Under the pieces are notes generated by a model. It saw only the letters and a list, made by a program, of their open reading frames with translations. It was not told the DNA's origin and did not search any database. This document shows positions 18,508 to 26,873 of a stretch of 64,000 nt of DNA, piece by piece. The translations under genes were made by a program, and so were the position numbers. The stretch covers positions 24,992 through 88,991 of the forward strand of contig CAYMEX010000012.1 in assembly GCA_964389525.1 (NCBI GenBank). Reading direction: 5' to 3'. The DNA is from JAFLTL01 sp964389525 (lineage in GTDB: Bacteria; Bacteroidota; Bacteroidia; Bacteroidales; Muribaculaceae). How positions within the stretch are numbered: the first letter of the stretch is position 1; the number at the start of each line of letters is the position of its first letter.

Positions 18508-19113
18508 ATGAGCACGAAAAGGAGTATACGCAAAAGGCTCGAGGATTTCATCTCCAGCGACCGCGGACAACGTTTTTTCAACTTTGCATATTCGATAGGT
18601 GCCGCTATCGTGATATTGGGCGCCCTGTTTATGATACTGCATATGCCCGGAGGCGGCACTCTGCTGACGATAGGCATGGGCACTGAGGTCATAATGTTTC
18701 TTCTGGCCGCTTTCGACAGACCTTCCGCACAAAACGCCGGTACTGACGGCAACCGCACGCATTGTGCAACGGATGCCCCCCGCATTGCCGCAGCAGGTGT
18801 CGACAACGCGGAACTGAACGAAGCGATGCAGGGCGTCATGAGCGAGATGGCCAGGCTGAAGGAGATCACAGCCGCGCTCAATACTGTAGGCGAGCTGCAA
18901 CTGAAAAACGCCACATCGCAACTCGGCTCGATCGAGAGCAGCAACCATGATATGGCGGCGATGAACCGGCTGCTGAATGACGCGACAGAACAAAGCCGTC
19001 GTTATTGCGACGAGACCATGAAGATGACTGAAAATATGGCACGTCTCAACTCGATCTACGAACGCATGATCGCGGCCATGTCGTCGGGCGACAGCAACAC
19101 GAGCAACAAATAA
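18508..19113 (+). CDS. gldL: Type IX secretion motor protein GldL/PorL
   Basis: A 201-residue inner-membrane protein. Two adjacent transmembrane segments (about residues 22-45 and 50-68: FAYSIGAAIVILGALFMILH and LLTIGMGTEVIMFLLAAF) contain the acidic residue (Glu in GTEVIMF) thought to act in proton-driven rotation. A long helical cytosolic tail follows. GldL forms a pentamer around a GldM dimer and energises T9SS and gliding. The ATG at 18508 is chosen because it lies right after the gldK stop. The upstream in-frame methionine at 18457 is inside gldK. Confidence 0.92.
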   Translation: MSTKRSIRKRLEDFISSDRGQRFFNFAYSIGAAIVILGALFMILHMPGGGTLLTIGMGTEVIMFLLAAFDRPSAQNAGTDGNRTHCATDAPRIAAAGVDNAELNEAMQGVMSEMARLKEITAALNTVGELQLKNATSQLGSIESSNHDMAAMNRLLNDATEQSRRYCDETMKMTENMARLNSIYERMIAAMSSGDSNTSNK

Positions 19114-19130
19114 CCGACACTCACAGAGCC

Positions 19131-20690
19131 TTGGCACAGAATCAACGACAAACACCTCGTCAGAAGATGATAAACCTTATGTATATCGTCCTGACGGCCA
19201 TGCTCGCCCTCAATGTGTCGAGCAATGTGCTCGACGGCTTCACCGAGGTGCAACAGAGCGTGTCGCGGTCGACCGACAACGCCACCTCGCGCAACAATGC
19301 GCTCCTGGCCTCGCTGGCCGATTTCGCCTCGCGCAATCAGGAGAAAGGTGGCACATGGTACGGCAAGGCAAAGATCGTGAAATCGGGAGCCGACACTCTG
19401 TGCAACATCATAGAGTCGCTTAAATCGGAGATCGTCAGAGAGGCCGACGGCGCCGACGGCACAGTCGCCGATATAAAATCGCGCGAAGATCTTTACGCAG
19501 CCCAGACCATAATGCTCTCCCCTATCGACCGCAAAGGCGAGAAGCTGAGAAAAAAGGTGGCACAGTACCGCCAGACGCTTGAAGATATGCACAGCGACAC
19601 GGACAAACGCCGGCAGATTTCGACAGCCCTGCAAACCGACGGGGCTGTAAACAGCGACGGCATATCGAAAAAATGGGAGGAGCAGAAGTTTGAGAATATG
19701 CCGGTAATTGCCGCGATCACACTTCTGTCGCAACTGCAGAATGACATAAGGTATGCCGAGGGGGAGACTCTCGCCGAGCTGATGAGAAACATCGACGCCG
19801 GAGAGGTGAGAGTGAACGAGATGAACGCCATGGTGATACCACAGTCGCAGATGGTGATGCGCGGCGACACCTACCGCGCCGACATAGTGCTTGCCGCCGT
19901 CGACAGTACGCAGCGCCCCACTGTCAGCGTCAACGGCGAACCGCTCGGACAGGGCGTCAGCACATACAGCGTGACGGCCTCGGGGAGCGGAAAGGTCGAG
20001 TATGGAGGAACCGTCACCGTCGATCATCCCGACGGCAGCAAATCGGAACATCCATTCACAGGAAGCTACACCGTAGTCGAGCCTATGGCAACGATTTCGG
20101 CAACCATGATGAACGTCCTTTACAGCGGAATAGACAATCCGATGAGCATATCGGTGCCGGGGGTGCCGCAGTCTGATATTTCGGCCAGAATGACAAACGG
20201 GACGATCACCCGCCAGGGCAATGGCTGGATCGCGCACCCTGGCAAAGCCGGAACGGACGCTGAAATTACTGTTACAGCCACGACGGATGGCGTCGGCCGA
20301 GAAATCGCCACACACCGGTTCAAGGTGCGGAGACTACCCGATCCGACACTCTATATCGCATATAAAAACGCAGCGGGCGACAGGGAGGAGTATCGCGGAG
20401 GAGTGCCGCTTGCCAAAGCATCGCTTCTGTCGGTCGACGGCATCGAAGCAGCTATAGATGACGGCATTGTGAATGTAGCATTCAAAGTCACAGGGTTTGA
20501 GACCGTGTTTTTTGACTCCATGGGCAACGCGATGCCCGAGATAAGCGACGGGGCGAATTTCTCAAAACGCCAGAAAGATGCCTTCCGACGCATGGGGCGC
20601 GGCAAACGCTTTTACATATCAAAAGTCAAGGCAATCGGCCCTGACGGCACAGAACGAAATCTTGCACCTCTTGAAGTAATCATAAAATGA
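19131..20690 (+). CDS. gldM: Type IX secretion periplasmic shaft protein GldM/PorM
   Basis: A 519-residue protein beginning at a TTG codon. The translation MAQNQRQTPRQKMINLMYIV matches the conserved N-terminus of GldM, where the SPRQKMIN motif precedes the single membrane helix, so the TTG is well supported; there is no ATG further upstream that would fit. The helix is residues about 15-33, and the rest is a long periplasmic part of repeated beta domains. The GldM dimer is the rotor that couples GldL to the GldKN ring. Its last codons overlap gldN by four bases. Confidence 0.92.
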   Translation: MAQNQRQTPRQKMINLMYIVLTAMLALNVSSNVLDGFTEVQQSVSRSTDNATSRNNALLASLADFASRNQEKGGTWYGKAKIVKSGADTLCNIIESLKSEIVREADGADGTVADIKSREDLYAAQTIMLSPIDRKGEKLRKKVAQYRQTLEDMHSDTDKRRQISTALQTDGAVNSDGISKKWEEQKFENMPVIAAITLLSQLQNDIRYAEGETLAELMRNIDAGEVRVNEMNAMVIPQSQMVMRGDTYRADIVLAAVDSTQRPTVSVNGEPLGQGVSTYSVTASGSGKVEYGGTVTVDHPDGSKSEHPFTGSYTVVEPMATISATMMNVLYSGIDNPMSISVPGVPQSDISARMTNGTITRQGNGWIAHPGKAGTDAEITVTATTDGVGREIATHRFKVRRLPDPTLYIAYKNAAGDREEYRGGVPLAKASLLSVDGIEAAIDDGIVNVAFKVTGFETVFFDSMGNAMPEISDGANFSKRQKDAFRRMGRGKRFYISKVKAIGPDGTERNLAPLEVIIK

Positions 20691-21760
20691 CATATATCAA
20701 AGCAATCATATCGGCCACACTGGTAGCGTTCGCACTCACTCCGGCAGTGGTGTCGGCCCAAAACAACAGAGCGGCTTCAAGCGCAACAGCCGTGACACGC
20801 AGTCAGGGCAAAAAGACGCAGCCACAACGCCGCGATGTAGCTCCCGCAAAGAGTCAGGAGCAACAGACGCAGACTGACGCACCCGATCCCGACATCGAAT
20901 GGATGCGCGTCATATACCGGCATCTCGATCTCGACAACGACAAAAACGCCACGCTGTATTACCCCGAAACTCCGACCGGCGGGCAAAGCAACCTCTTCAG
21001 CATCATAATGAGGCTTGTAACAGACGGCGAGATAAGCGCATATGAGTATCTTGACGGACGCGAGGTATTCACTCCCGAATTTATCACCGACAACAGCGAG
21101 ATGCTTGCCCGCTTCGATATACCTTTCAGCGAAAAAAAGAGTGCCAACGGCAGAGTCACCGGCATCACACTTGACGAGACAGACGTCCCTTCGGCCGACG
21201 TGCTGTCATACTACATACTCGAGCGGTGGCAATTCAACAAAATGAAAAGCCGCACAAGCACCGAGGTTGTAGCTATCTGTCCGATACTGCACAAGACAGG
21301 CGACATCGGCGAAGATCTGAGATACCCGATGTTCTGGGTCAGGATGGATGATCTGCGCCCATATCTGCAAGACACGTCGGTGTTTGTGGATGACAATGAC
21401 AACACTCCGCGATACAGCTACGCCGACTATTTCGCCCTGAACCTTTATGAGGGCGAAATCTACAAGACACGCAACGTCAGAAACAAATCGATGGCCCAGC
21501 TCTACCGTGACGAGGAAGCGCGTAGGCATGCAGCCGACAGCATACATAAGCGTCTTGAGGATTTTGACAAATCCATATGGTCGCCAACCAGAGAAGAGAT
21601 CGCCGAGGCCCGCAAGGCCAAAGAAGATGCCAAAGCAAGCATCGGGAGCGAACGAAAAGAGAAAACCACCTCATCGCGTCGCCCGACCCGTAGCCGCGGA
21701 AGCAAGGAAAGCAGCCAGACAAGCGGAAGCGCGGTAAGAAGTGTAAGAGATCGCAAATAA
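20687..21760 (+). CDS. gldN: Type IX secretion ring protein GldN/PorN
   Basis: A 357-residue periplasmic protein with signal peptide (ending VVSAQ), a Gln/Ser-rich linker and then the GldN core: EWMRVIYRHLDLDNDKNATL, LFSIIMRLVTDGEISAYEYLDG and YYILERWQFNKMKSRTSTEV with ICPILHK. The last 60 residues are a basic, Ser/Arg/Lys-rich tail, longer than is usual. GldN/PorN partners GldK/PorK in the periplasmic ring. Start overlaps gldM by ATGA, indicating translational coupling. Last gene of the operon; no clear terminator is visible. Confidence 0.9.
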   Translation: MTYIKAIISATLVAFALTPAVVSAQNNRAASSATAVTRSQGKKTQPQRRDVAPAKSQEQQTQTDAPDPDIEWMRVIYRHLDLDNDKNATLYYPETPTGGQSNLFSIIMRLVTDGEISAYEYLDGREVFTPEFITDNSEMLARFDIPFSEKKSANGRVTGITLDETDVPSADVLSYYILERWQFNKMKSRTSTEVVAICPILHKTGDIGEDLRYPMFWVRMDDLRPYLQDTSVFVDDNDNTPRYSYADYFALNLYEGEIYKTRNVRNKSMAQLYRDEEARRHAADSIHKRLEDFDKSIWSPTREEIAEARKAKEDAKASIGSERKEKTTSSRRPTRSRGSKESSQTSGSAVRSVRDRK

Positions 21761-21859
21761 TTTTTCTGCGGCACATTACTAAAGATCAACACATTGTAGC
21801 ATCTTCCCGAAAATACTTCAAAAAATTTCAATCAATCACGAACCTTTCAGGGAGAAACA

Positions 21860-22069
21860 GTGTTTTATAGTCAAAGCACAGATTACTTTTTCCATTGCAA
21901 GAAATGTGATAATGATTGGTTTATTGACGAAATGAGCGACCGTGAGGCCGCTCAATTTGTTTTATATACACTTGCCAATCATCTCAAATCATTATCCTTT
22001 GAATCAAGCCTTTTGGGCCACAATCGACATACGGCATGGTTTATTCATTATTATTTCGTATATTTGTAA
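21860..22069 (+). CDS. Doubtful zinc-ribbon-like small protein or fragment
   Basis: A frame opening at GTG gives 69 residues containing DYFFHCKKCDNDWFIDEMS, with a CxxC metal-knuckle look. The same 30-residue segment occurs again at 24804-24899 with an ATG. The C-terminal half (after LYTLANHL) has no recognisable pattern. It may be a remnant of a once longer gene rather than a working protein. Confidence 0.3.
   Translation: MFYSQSTDYFFHCKKCDNDWFIDEMSDREAAQFVLYTLANHLKSLSFESSLLGHNRHTAWFIHYYFVYL
21875..21966 (+). repeat. 92-bp direct repeat, copy 1
   Basis: It matches 24807-24898 at 89 of 92 positions. The two copies flank the SulP and MgtC genes, 2932 bases apart. Confidence 0.93.
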
Positions 22070-22237
22070 AATCGGAGGTTAAAAATTCTATTTTAAAAGT
22101 ACACAAGTGCTATTGTCATTATAGCACGTAGGATTTATCCTCCACTTGCAATCCCCACAAATATCATTCTTATAATCAGTATCAGTGTTTTTTGTTAAAT
22201 AACACATTATGCAGTATATACAAAATCAAGAAAGACC

Positions 22238-22264
22238 GTTATTGCCATTATTAATGGCAATAAC
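22238..22264. promoter_or_regulatory. Perfect 27-base palindrome upstream of the SulP gene
   Basis: Arms GTTATTGCCATTA and TAATGGCAATAAC flank a single T. It lies 178 bases before the SulP start with no T-run, so an operator for a dimeric regulator is the likely reading. Confidence 0.5.
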
Positions 22265-22441
22265 TACTGTCATGTCTTTGGTTTTGCCCCCCAAACCTCC
22301 AATGTAAGGTTGCAGGAACATTTTACTTCAAATACGATAATTCAATAACCGATTGTATTCTTCACAATCAATATGAGGTTATTGAAAAAACACTCTATGA
22401 TTATCAATGATTAAAAGTAGCAAAATAGATTACATTATATT

Positions 22442-24139
22442 ATGATACAATTAACAGATTTCAAGCCTAAATTATTTTCAACATTGCACAATTATGGAAA
22501 ACAAATGTTTGTTTCTGATCTTATGGCAGGAACTATTGTCGGTATTGTGGCACTTCCTCTTGCCATAGCATTCGCAATTGCTTCCGGAGTATCTCCTGAG
22601 AAAGGAATTATTACAGCTATTATTGCCGGTTTTATAATTTCATACTTTGGCGGAAGCAAAGTCCAAATTGGAGGTCCTACTGGTGCATTTATCGTTATAG
22701 TTTATGGAATCGTTCAGAGTTATGGAATTGGCGGACTTACAATTGCAACCATATTAGCAGGAGTTATACTAATTCTGCTGGGTTTATTCAAACTCGGAAC
22801 TATAATAAAGTTTATTCCTTATCCTGTCATTGTAGGTTTCACCAGTGGCATTGCTGTTACAATTTTCACAACACAAGTACCTGACATAATGGGGCTTGAT
22901 TTCGGAAATGAGACAATTCCCGGAGATTTCGTCGGGAAATGGATGCTTTATTCCAGGCATTTCGCCAACATTAATTGGTGGGAAGTGACTGTCTGCATAG
23001 TAAGTGTATTGATTATTTTTACAACTCCGCGTTTTTTACGTAAAATCCCCGGTTCACTAATGGCAATTGTATTGGTTACATGTGTGGTTTGGATATTATC
23101 TAATTATGGCGGTATAGACTGTATTGATACAATAGGAGACCGTTTTGTCATTCAATCCAACCTTCCTTTGGTTGAGCTGCCATCGTTGAACTGGAACACA
23201 ATACAAGAACTATTGCCAATATCTGTTACCATTGCTATACTTGGAGCTATTGAGTCTTTGCTTTCTGCCACAGTTGCTGATGGAGTTATCGGCGATCGTC
23301 ATGACTCTAACACCGAATTAATTGCTTTAGGAATGGCAAATGTTGTAACTCCACTTTTTGGAGGAATTCCATCTACAGGAGCTATCGCAAGAACTATGAC
23401 AAATATCAATAATGGCGGAAAAACTCCAATTGCAGGAATCACACATGCCGTGGTGCTTTTGTTGATATTGTTATTTTTTATGCCCTTAGCTCAATATATC
23501 CCGATGGCATGCCTGGCAGGTGTGTTAGTTGTAGTTTCTTACAACATGAGTGGATGGCGCACATTTAAGGGAATGCTGAATAATCCAAAATCAGATGTCG
23601 CCGTATTATTATTGACATTCTGTCTTACAGTTCTTTTTGACTTAACAGTGGCTATTGGTTTAGGATTGCTCATAGCATGTGTATTATTCATGAATCGGGT
23701 AATGGAAACCACTGAGATTTCAGTTATTAAAGATGAAATCCGTCCGCATGATGAAACTGATCTATATACCGATAAGGATGAAGGATTAGTTCTGCCTGAT
23801 AGAGTGGAAGTATATGAGATCAATGGCCCTTATTTCTTCGGAATAGCAACAAAATTCGAGGAAATAATGATTGGACTGGGAAATTCTCCCAAGGTTCGTA
23901 TTATACGTATGCGTAAAGTCCCGTTCATAGACTCTACAGGAATTTACAATTTGGAAAATCTTTGTAAGATGAGCCGAAAAGAGCATATTGATATAGTTCT
24001 TTCAGGTGTAAATGAAAATGTACACAGAAGCTTGAAAAATTCCTCCCTGTATGAACTGCTCGGTAAAGAAAATATCTGTTCGGACATTCATAAAGCAGTG
24101 GCAAGATCAAAAGAAATAATAAATAATAAAAATATTTGA
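22442..24139 (+). CDS. SulP-family inorganic anion transporter with STAS domain
   Basis: A 565-residue membrane protein. The N-terminal sulfate-permease core has VSDLMAGTIVGIVALPLAIA, the GGSKVQIGGPTGAFIVIVYG signature and GGIPSTGAIARTMTNI, within about 10-12 hydrophobic segments. Residues about 450-560 form a STAS domain (EVYEINGPYFFG, VPFIDSTGIYNLENL). The family moves sulfate, bicarbonate or related anions, and the substrate cannot be told here. Codons are more AT-rich than in the T9SS operon, consistent with transfer. The MgtC-like gene follows two bases after the stop. Confidence 0.87.
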   Translation: MIQLTDFKPKLFSTLHNYGKQMFVSDLMAGTIVGIVALPLAIAFAIASGVSPEKGIITAIIAGFIISYFGGSKVQIGGPTGAFIVIVYGIVQSYGIGGLTIATILAGVILILLGLFKLGTIIKFIPYPVIVGFTSGIAVTIFTTQVPDIMGLDFGNETIPGDFVGKWMLYSRHFANINWWEVTVCIVSVLIIFTTPRFLRKIPGSLMAIVLVTCVVWILSNYGGIDCIDTIGDRFVIQSNLPLVELPSLNWNTIQELLPISVTIAILGAIESLLSATVADGVIGDRHDSNTELIALGMANVVTPLFGGIPSTGAIARTMTNINNGGKTPIAGITHAVVLLLILLFFMPLAQYIPMACLAGVLVVVSYNMSGWRTFKGMLNNPKSDVAVLLLTFCLTVLFDLTVAIGLGLLIACVLFMNRVMETTEISVIKDEIRPHDETDLYTDKDEGLVLPDRVEVYEINGPYFFGIATKFEEIMIGLGNSPKVRIIRMRKVPFIDSTGIYNLENLCKMSRKEHIDIVLSGVNENVHRSLKNSSLYELLGKENICSDIHKAVARSKEIINNKNI

Positions 24140-24141
24140 AT

Positions 24142-24786
24142 ATGATTTTAGATATATCGCTCAGACTATTTGTTGCACTTCTATTAGGAGGCATTATAGG
24201 CATCGAACGGGAATTTCGATCTAAAGATGCCGGATCCCGTACCCATTTTTTGGTAGCAATGGGAAGTGCCTTATTCTGTGTTGTCTCACAATACGGGTTT
24301 GGGATTGACTTGAAAGATTCCTCACGAGTTGCAGCGCAAGTCGTTTCTGGAATTGGTTTTCTCGGTGCTGGAACTATAATTTTTCAAAAAAATGTTGTCC
24401 GGGGACTTACTACTGCAGCAGGATTATGGGTTACGGCTGCAATCGGATTAACGTGCGGTACAGGAATGTATATAATTGCATTGGTTGCAACTGCAATGGT
24501 ACTATTCGGATTGGAGATACTTAATTCTATTATTCCACAAATAGGAACAACAACTGTTATACTTACATTTTCGGCAACATCAAAAGAGAGTGTAAAAAAA
24601 GTTATCAGTCAGATTAAAGAAGACTGTATCGAGTTTTATTCTTATGAACTTAAAGATCGTCGCACATCGCAGGGAGAAATTTTTGAAGCCTGCATAGAAA
24701 TAAAAGTAAAACGTGGTAATCATAATGAACGTTTGATTGATTATATGGAAGAATTTGACGATGTCACAATCTCAAGTATAGAATAG
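24142..24786 (+). CDS. MgtC/SapB-family membrane protein
   Basis: A 214-residue protein with about five N-terminal membrane helices carrying the MgtC core: LRLFVALLLGGIIGIERE, GSRTHFLVAMGSALF, VVSGIGFLGAGTIIF and TTAAGLWVTAAIG. A C-terminal cytosolic ACT-like domain of about 80 residues follows (TVILTFSATSKESVKKVISQI). MgtC proteins help survival at low magnesium and modulate other transporters. The ATG at 24142 is preferred over a TTG at 24136 that overlaps the SulP stop. It is probably co-transcribed with SulP. Confidence 0.83.
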   Translation: MILDISLRLFVALLLGGIIGIEREFRSKDAGSRTHFLVAMGSALFCVVSQYGFGIDLKDSSRVAAQVVSGIGFLGAGTIIFQKNVVRGLTTAAGLWVTAAIGLTCGTGMYIIALVATAMVLFGLEILNSIIPQIGTTTVILTFSATSKESVKKVISQIKEDCIEFYSYELKDRRTSQGEIFEACIEIKVKRGNHNERLIDYMEEFDDVTISSIE

Positions 24787-24803
24787 TTTTACAGTGTTAT
24801 CTG

Positions 24804-24899
24804 ATGAGCACAGATTACTTTTTCCATTGCAAGAAATGTGATAATGAATGGTTTATTGACGAAATGAGCAGCCGTGAGGCCGCTCAATTTGTTTTATAG
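24804..24899 (+). CDS. Doubtful 31-residue CxxC peptide in repeat copy 2
   Basis: ATG to TAG encodes MSTDYFFHCKKCDNEWFI followed by DEMSSREAAQFVL. It is nearly identical to the segment at 21875-21966. Preserved frame in both copies suggests a coding origin, but the product is too short to judge; a duplicated gene start is equally possible. Confidence 0.3.
   Translation: MSTDYFFHCKKCDNEWFIDEMSSREAAQFVL
24807..24898 (+). repeat. 92-bp direct repeat, copy 2
   Basis: Partner of 21875-21966 with three mismatches. It begins 21 bases after the end of the MgtC-like gene and so marks the right side of the SulP/MgtC insert. Confidence 0.93.
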
Positions 24900-24984
24900 G
24901 CATTTATTCGCCATAGTCCATATTATCTACCTTAAAAAGAATAATGTTTCAACCATTTTTCTTCTGTTTATTGCTCATATTTGA

Positions 24985-25014
24985 TTGTAGCATCATTATT
25001 TATTTGTAGCTTTG
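24985..25014 (+). promoter_or_regulatory. Promoter of the HTH remnant / small protein pair
   Basis: TTG (24985-24987) and TAGCTTTG (25007-25014) with a 19-base spacer match the Bacteroidota consensus. It would drive the broken HTH gene at 25060 and the gene at 25215. Confidence 0.6.
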
Positions 25015-25059
25015 CGTTTAACATCAAAGTATTGTAATCAGCAAGCAAAGCAGACTAAG

Positions 25060-25212
25060 ATGGAAACACAGAAAATATACAGGATTAAAAGTTGCATTAG
25101 TTGAGAACGGAAAAACCGGTAAATGGCTTGCCGAACAGGTCGGTAAAATGAAGCTACTATCCAATACTTTTTTGGCACACCCAAAGCCGTAAATCTCTTA
25201 AAACATAGCTAA
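25060..25212 (+). pseudogene. Frameshifted remnant of an XRE-type helix-turn-helix regulator
   Basis: An ATG at 25060 opens METQKIYRIK, then an extra A in an AAAA run shifts the frame. The next frame continues VALVENGKTGKWLAEQVGK, the familiar first helices of small Bacteroidales HTH_XRE proteins. After that the frame is lost again: a one-base change would give NEATI, the expected recognition helix start, then unrelated residues to a stop at 25210. The parent protein would be about 70 residues. A working promoter remains upstream. Confidence 0.55.
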
Positions 25213-25214
25213 TT

Positions 25215-25436
25215 ATGACACAAGACATACAGTTTCAAATCGAATGCCTTGCGGCTGAACTGACCGAAATGCTTATAGCGGAATATGGATGGGACATTCG
25301 CCGAGCACTTGACGAGCTTTATGCTTCGACCACTTTCTCAAAGCTAAACGACCCCGAATGTGGCCTTTACTATCAAGGAGCAGTCTACATCTTCCAATTC
25401 CTCAAATCTGAAATCGAAACCGGCAAGGTTGCATAA
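25215..25436 (+). CDS. Small acidic protein of unknown function
   Basis: A 73-residue protein, MTQDIQFQIECLAAELTEML followed by AEYGWDIRRALDELYASTTF and CGLYYQGAVYIFQFLKSEIE. It has no signal peptide or membrane segment and looks all-helical. I recall similar short proteins beside HTH genes and small toxin-antitoxin-like sets in Bacteroidales but cannot name the family with confidence. It follows the HTH remnant by two bases, suggesting that the two were once an operon. Confidence 0.6.
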   Translation: MTQDIQFQIECLAAELTEMLIAEYGWDIRRALDELYASTTFSKLNDPECGLYYQGAVYIFQFLKSEIETGKVA

Positions 25437-26849
25437 CGACCTCTTTGAGGCCAGGTTTTATCAAAACGATCATTACCCCACACCGTCGCGCTTATCGCGC
25501 TGTGGGCTTTACATTATCATCCGTCTTCGACGGAGTGGCGTCGAAAGTACACACAAAAAACACAACATGCCAGATACCGCCCACATCCATCAAAGGCAGT
25601 GGGTGTTTTTGCGAGGGATGACCTCTTGCGAGGTCACATCGTTTTATGCGGACGCGCATCACCACGCTGCGGCTACGCCGCGACCGTGGTGTTTACCACA
25701 AATGCTGTCTACGACAGCACCACAAAGAAAAAACTACACGACGCTACTGCGAGGAGCCTACGATTCGGTAGGTGGACGGTTATCGCAACAGCGAAATTAT
25801 GTCCAAGTAGGCCTGTATATCGAAATCGCGATAACCGGTTGAAGTTTCACAGGTTATATCTGTGGGTAGACGGGCGATAATGTACAAGGAGCCGCAGCGC
25901 GGCGCAACATAAGTAGCACCGTGCGAACGAAGTGAGCGCGGTGTAGATGCGTGTAGCAATATAGAGCTGCGGAGCTGCGAAACAAAAAACGCACACATGT
26001 TTCGCAGCTCCGCAGCTCTGTGAGGGATTCCGCATTTCACCGGGTTCATTCCACTCATCCGGTGCTCGCACATGTTACGCCCGTTTCACGGGCAGCGCAC
26101 GCGACAGCGCGCCCATGTATGATATGTGTAACAAGGTGTCTTTCAGACACGCTTTATGGGCGTTTTCTACCGGGCACACCTTACGGTGTACCCGGCTACT
26201 TTTTTTTGAAATGCCTTTCAGGCATTATGTCAGGGCTCGCAAGTGCACCCCCGTTAATGCAATGAGGGATCGGGTCAGCCTCTGCAAGACTGGTTGGCGA
26301 GGGATGATGGATCCCCGCCCTGTTTCGCTATGCTCACAGGATGGGGTTAAGCTCCGGCTACGCCGGGTTACGGCATCTGCAATGCCTCGGCGTTGTGTCG
26401 GGTTGAGGTGGGCTCGGGCAGTGTGTGTAACAAGATGTCTTTCAGATACCTTGTTACGCGATTGTTTCGCAGCTCCGCAGCTCTATGCTTTTACGCATAC
26501 CTACACCGCGCTCACTTCGTTCGCACGGTGCTACGTATGTGACGCCCGTTTCACGGGCTATACTGTGGGCGTACTGTCGCACGCCCCTACCACGTTTAAA
26601 ATTGATCGTGCAGTCACGGAATGGTGCCAAAGTTGTGCTTTAGTAGTTCAAAGCATATAACTATCTGAAACTTAGCAGGACGCACGAGCCGTGCGTCCCT
26701 ACTCTACGTGAGAGGACATTAATGACACGGCAGGATAGATCTCGCAGTGAGGTTGAATAAATGACGTCAATCGCCTTATTATTTGGCCATTACACTTGTA
26801 GTGATTTTACTGAAAATTTCAACAGGACACACACTGCCCGGTTTTTTGT
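25437..26849. repeat. Gene-free array of many short hairpins
   Basis: About 1.2 kb without a credible gene. Perfect or near-perfect hairpins lie at 25520-25534, 25619-25636, 25660-25691, 25704-25718, 26079-26093, 26136-26150, 26170-26195, 26210-26226, 26354-26366, 26427-26457, 26544-26558, 26565-26590 and 26678-26698. Stems differ, yet plus-strand loops are nearly always TTC, TAC, TTGC or TTAC; read on the minus strand these are GAA, GTA, GCAA and GTAA. The segment 25908-25983 recurs inverted at about 26464-26541. Short frames across the region have no family features. It could be an RNA with GNA/GNRA-capped hairpins, or a cluster of REP-like palindromes. Confidence 0.7.
25963..26019. repeat. 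Perfect 22-bp-arm inverted repeat
   Basis: Arms 25963-25984 and 25998-26019 are exactly complementary around a 13-base loop; the core is AGCTGCGGAGCTGCG. A further copy of the right arm occurs near 26464-26482. Confidence 0.9.
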
Positions 26850-26857
26850 AATTTTGC
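26850..26857 (+). promoter_or_regulatory. -7 box of the YitT/DUF6198-like gene
   Basis: TAATTTTG matches TAnnTTTG and lies 16 bases before the ATG at 26874; no good -33 element is seen. Confidence 0.6.
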
Positions 26858-26873
26858 AGAAAACCTTTAAAAC

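Larger units (their letters stand above)
21761..22441. other. 680-base AT-rich intergenic region holding a repeat and a palindrome
   Basis: It contains copy 1 of a 92-bp direct repeat (21875-21966) and a perfect 13-bp-arm palindrome (22238-22264). A frame from GTG 21860 to 22069 would encode a CxxC protein but is weak. The sharp change to AT-rich composition after gldN marks the left edge of an island. Confidence 0.6.

Noticed and set aside
19056..20315. Minus-strand frame of 419 codons over gldL/gldM
   Set aside because: Antisense to T9SS genes with intact motifs; composition is typical of a mirror frame.
25437..26660. Open frames of 60-180 codons in the hairpin region, and a CRISPR reading of the repeats
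   Set aside because: The frames show no family features and pass through the hairpins; repeat units have different sequences and irregular spacing, unlike CRISPR.
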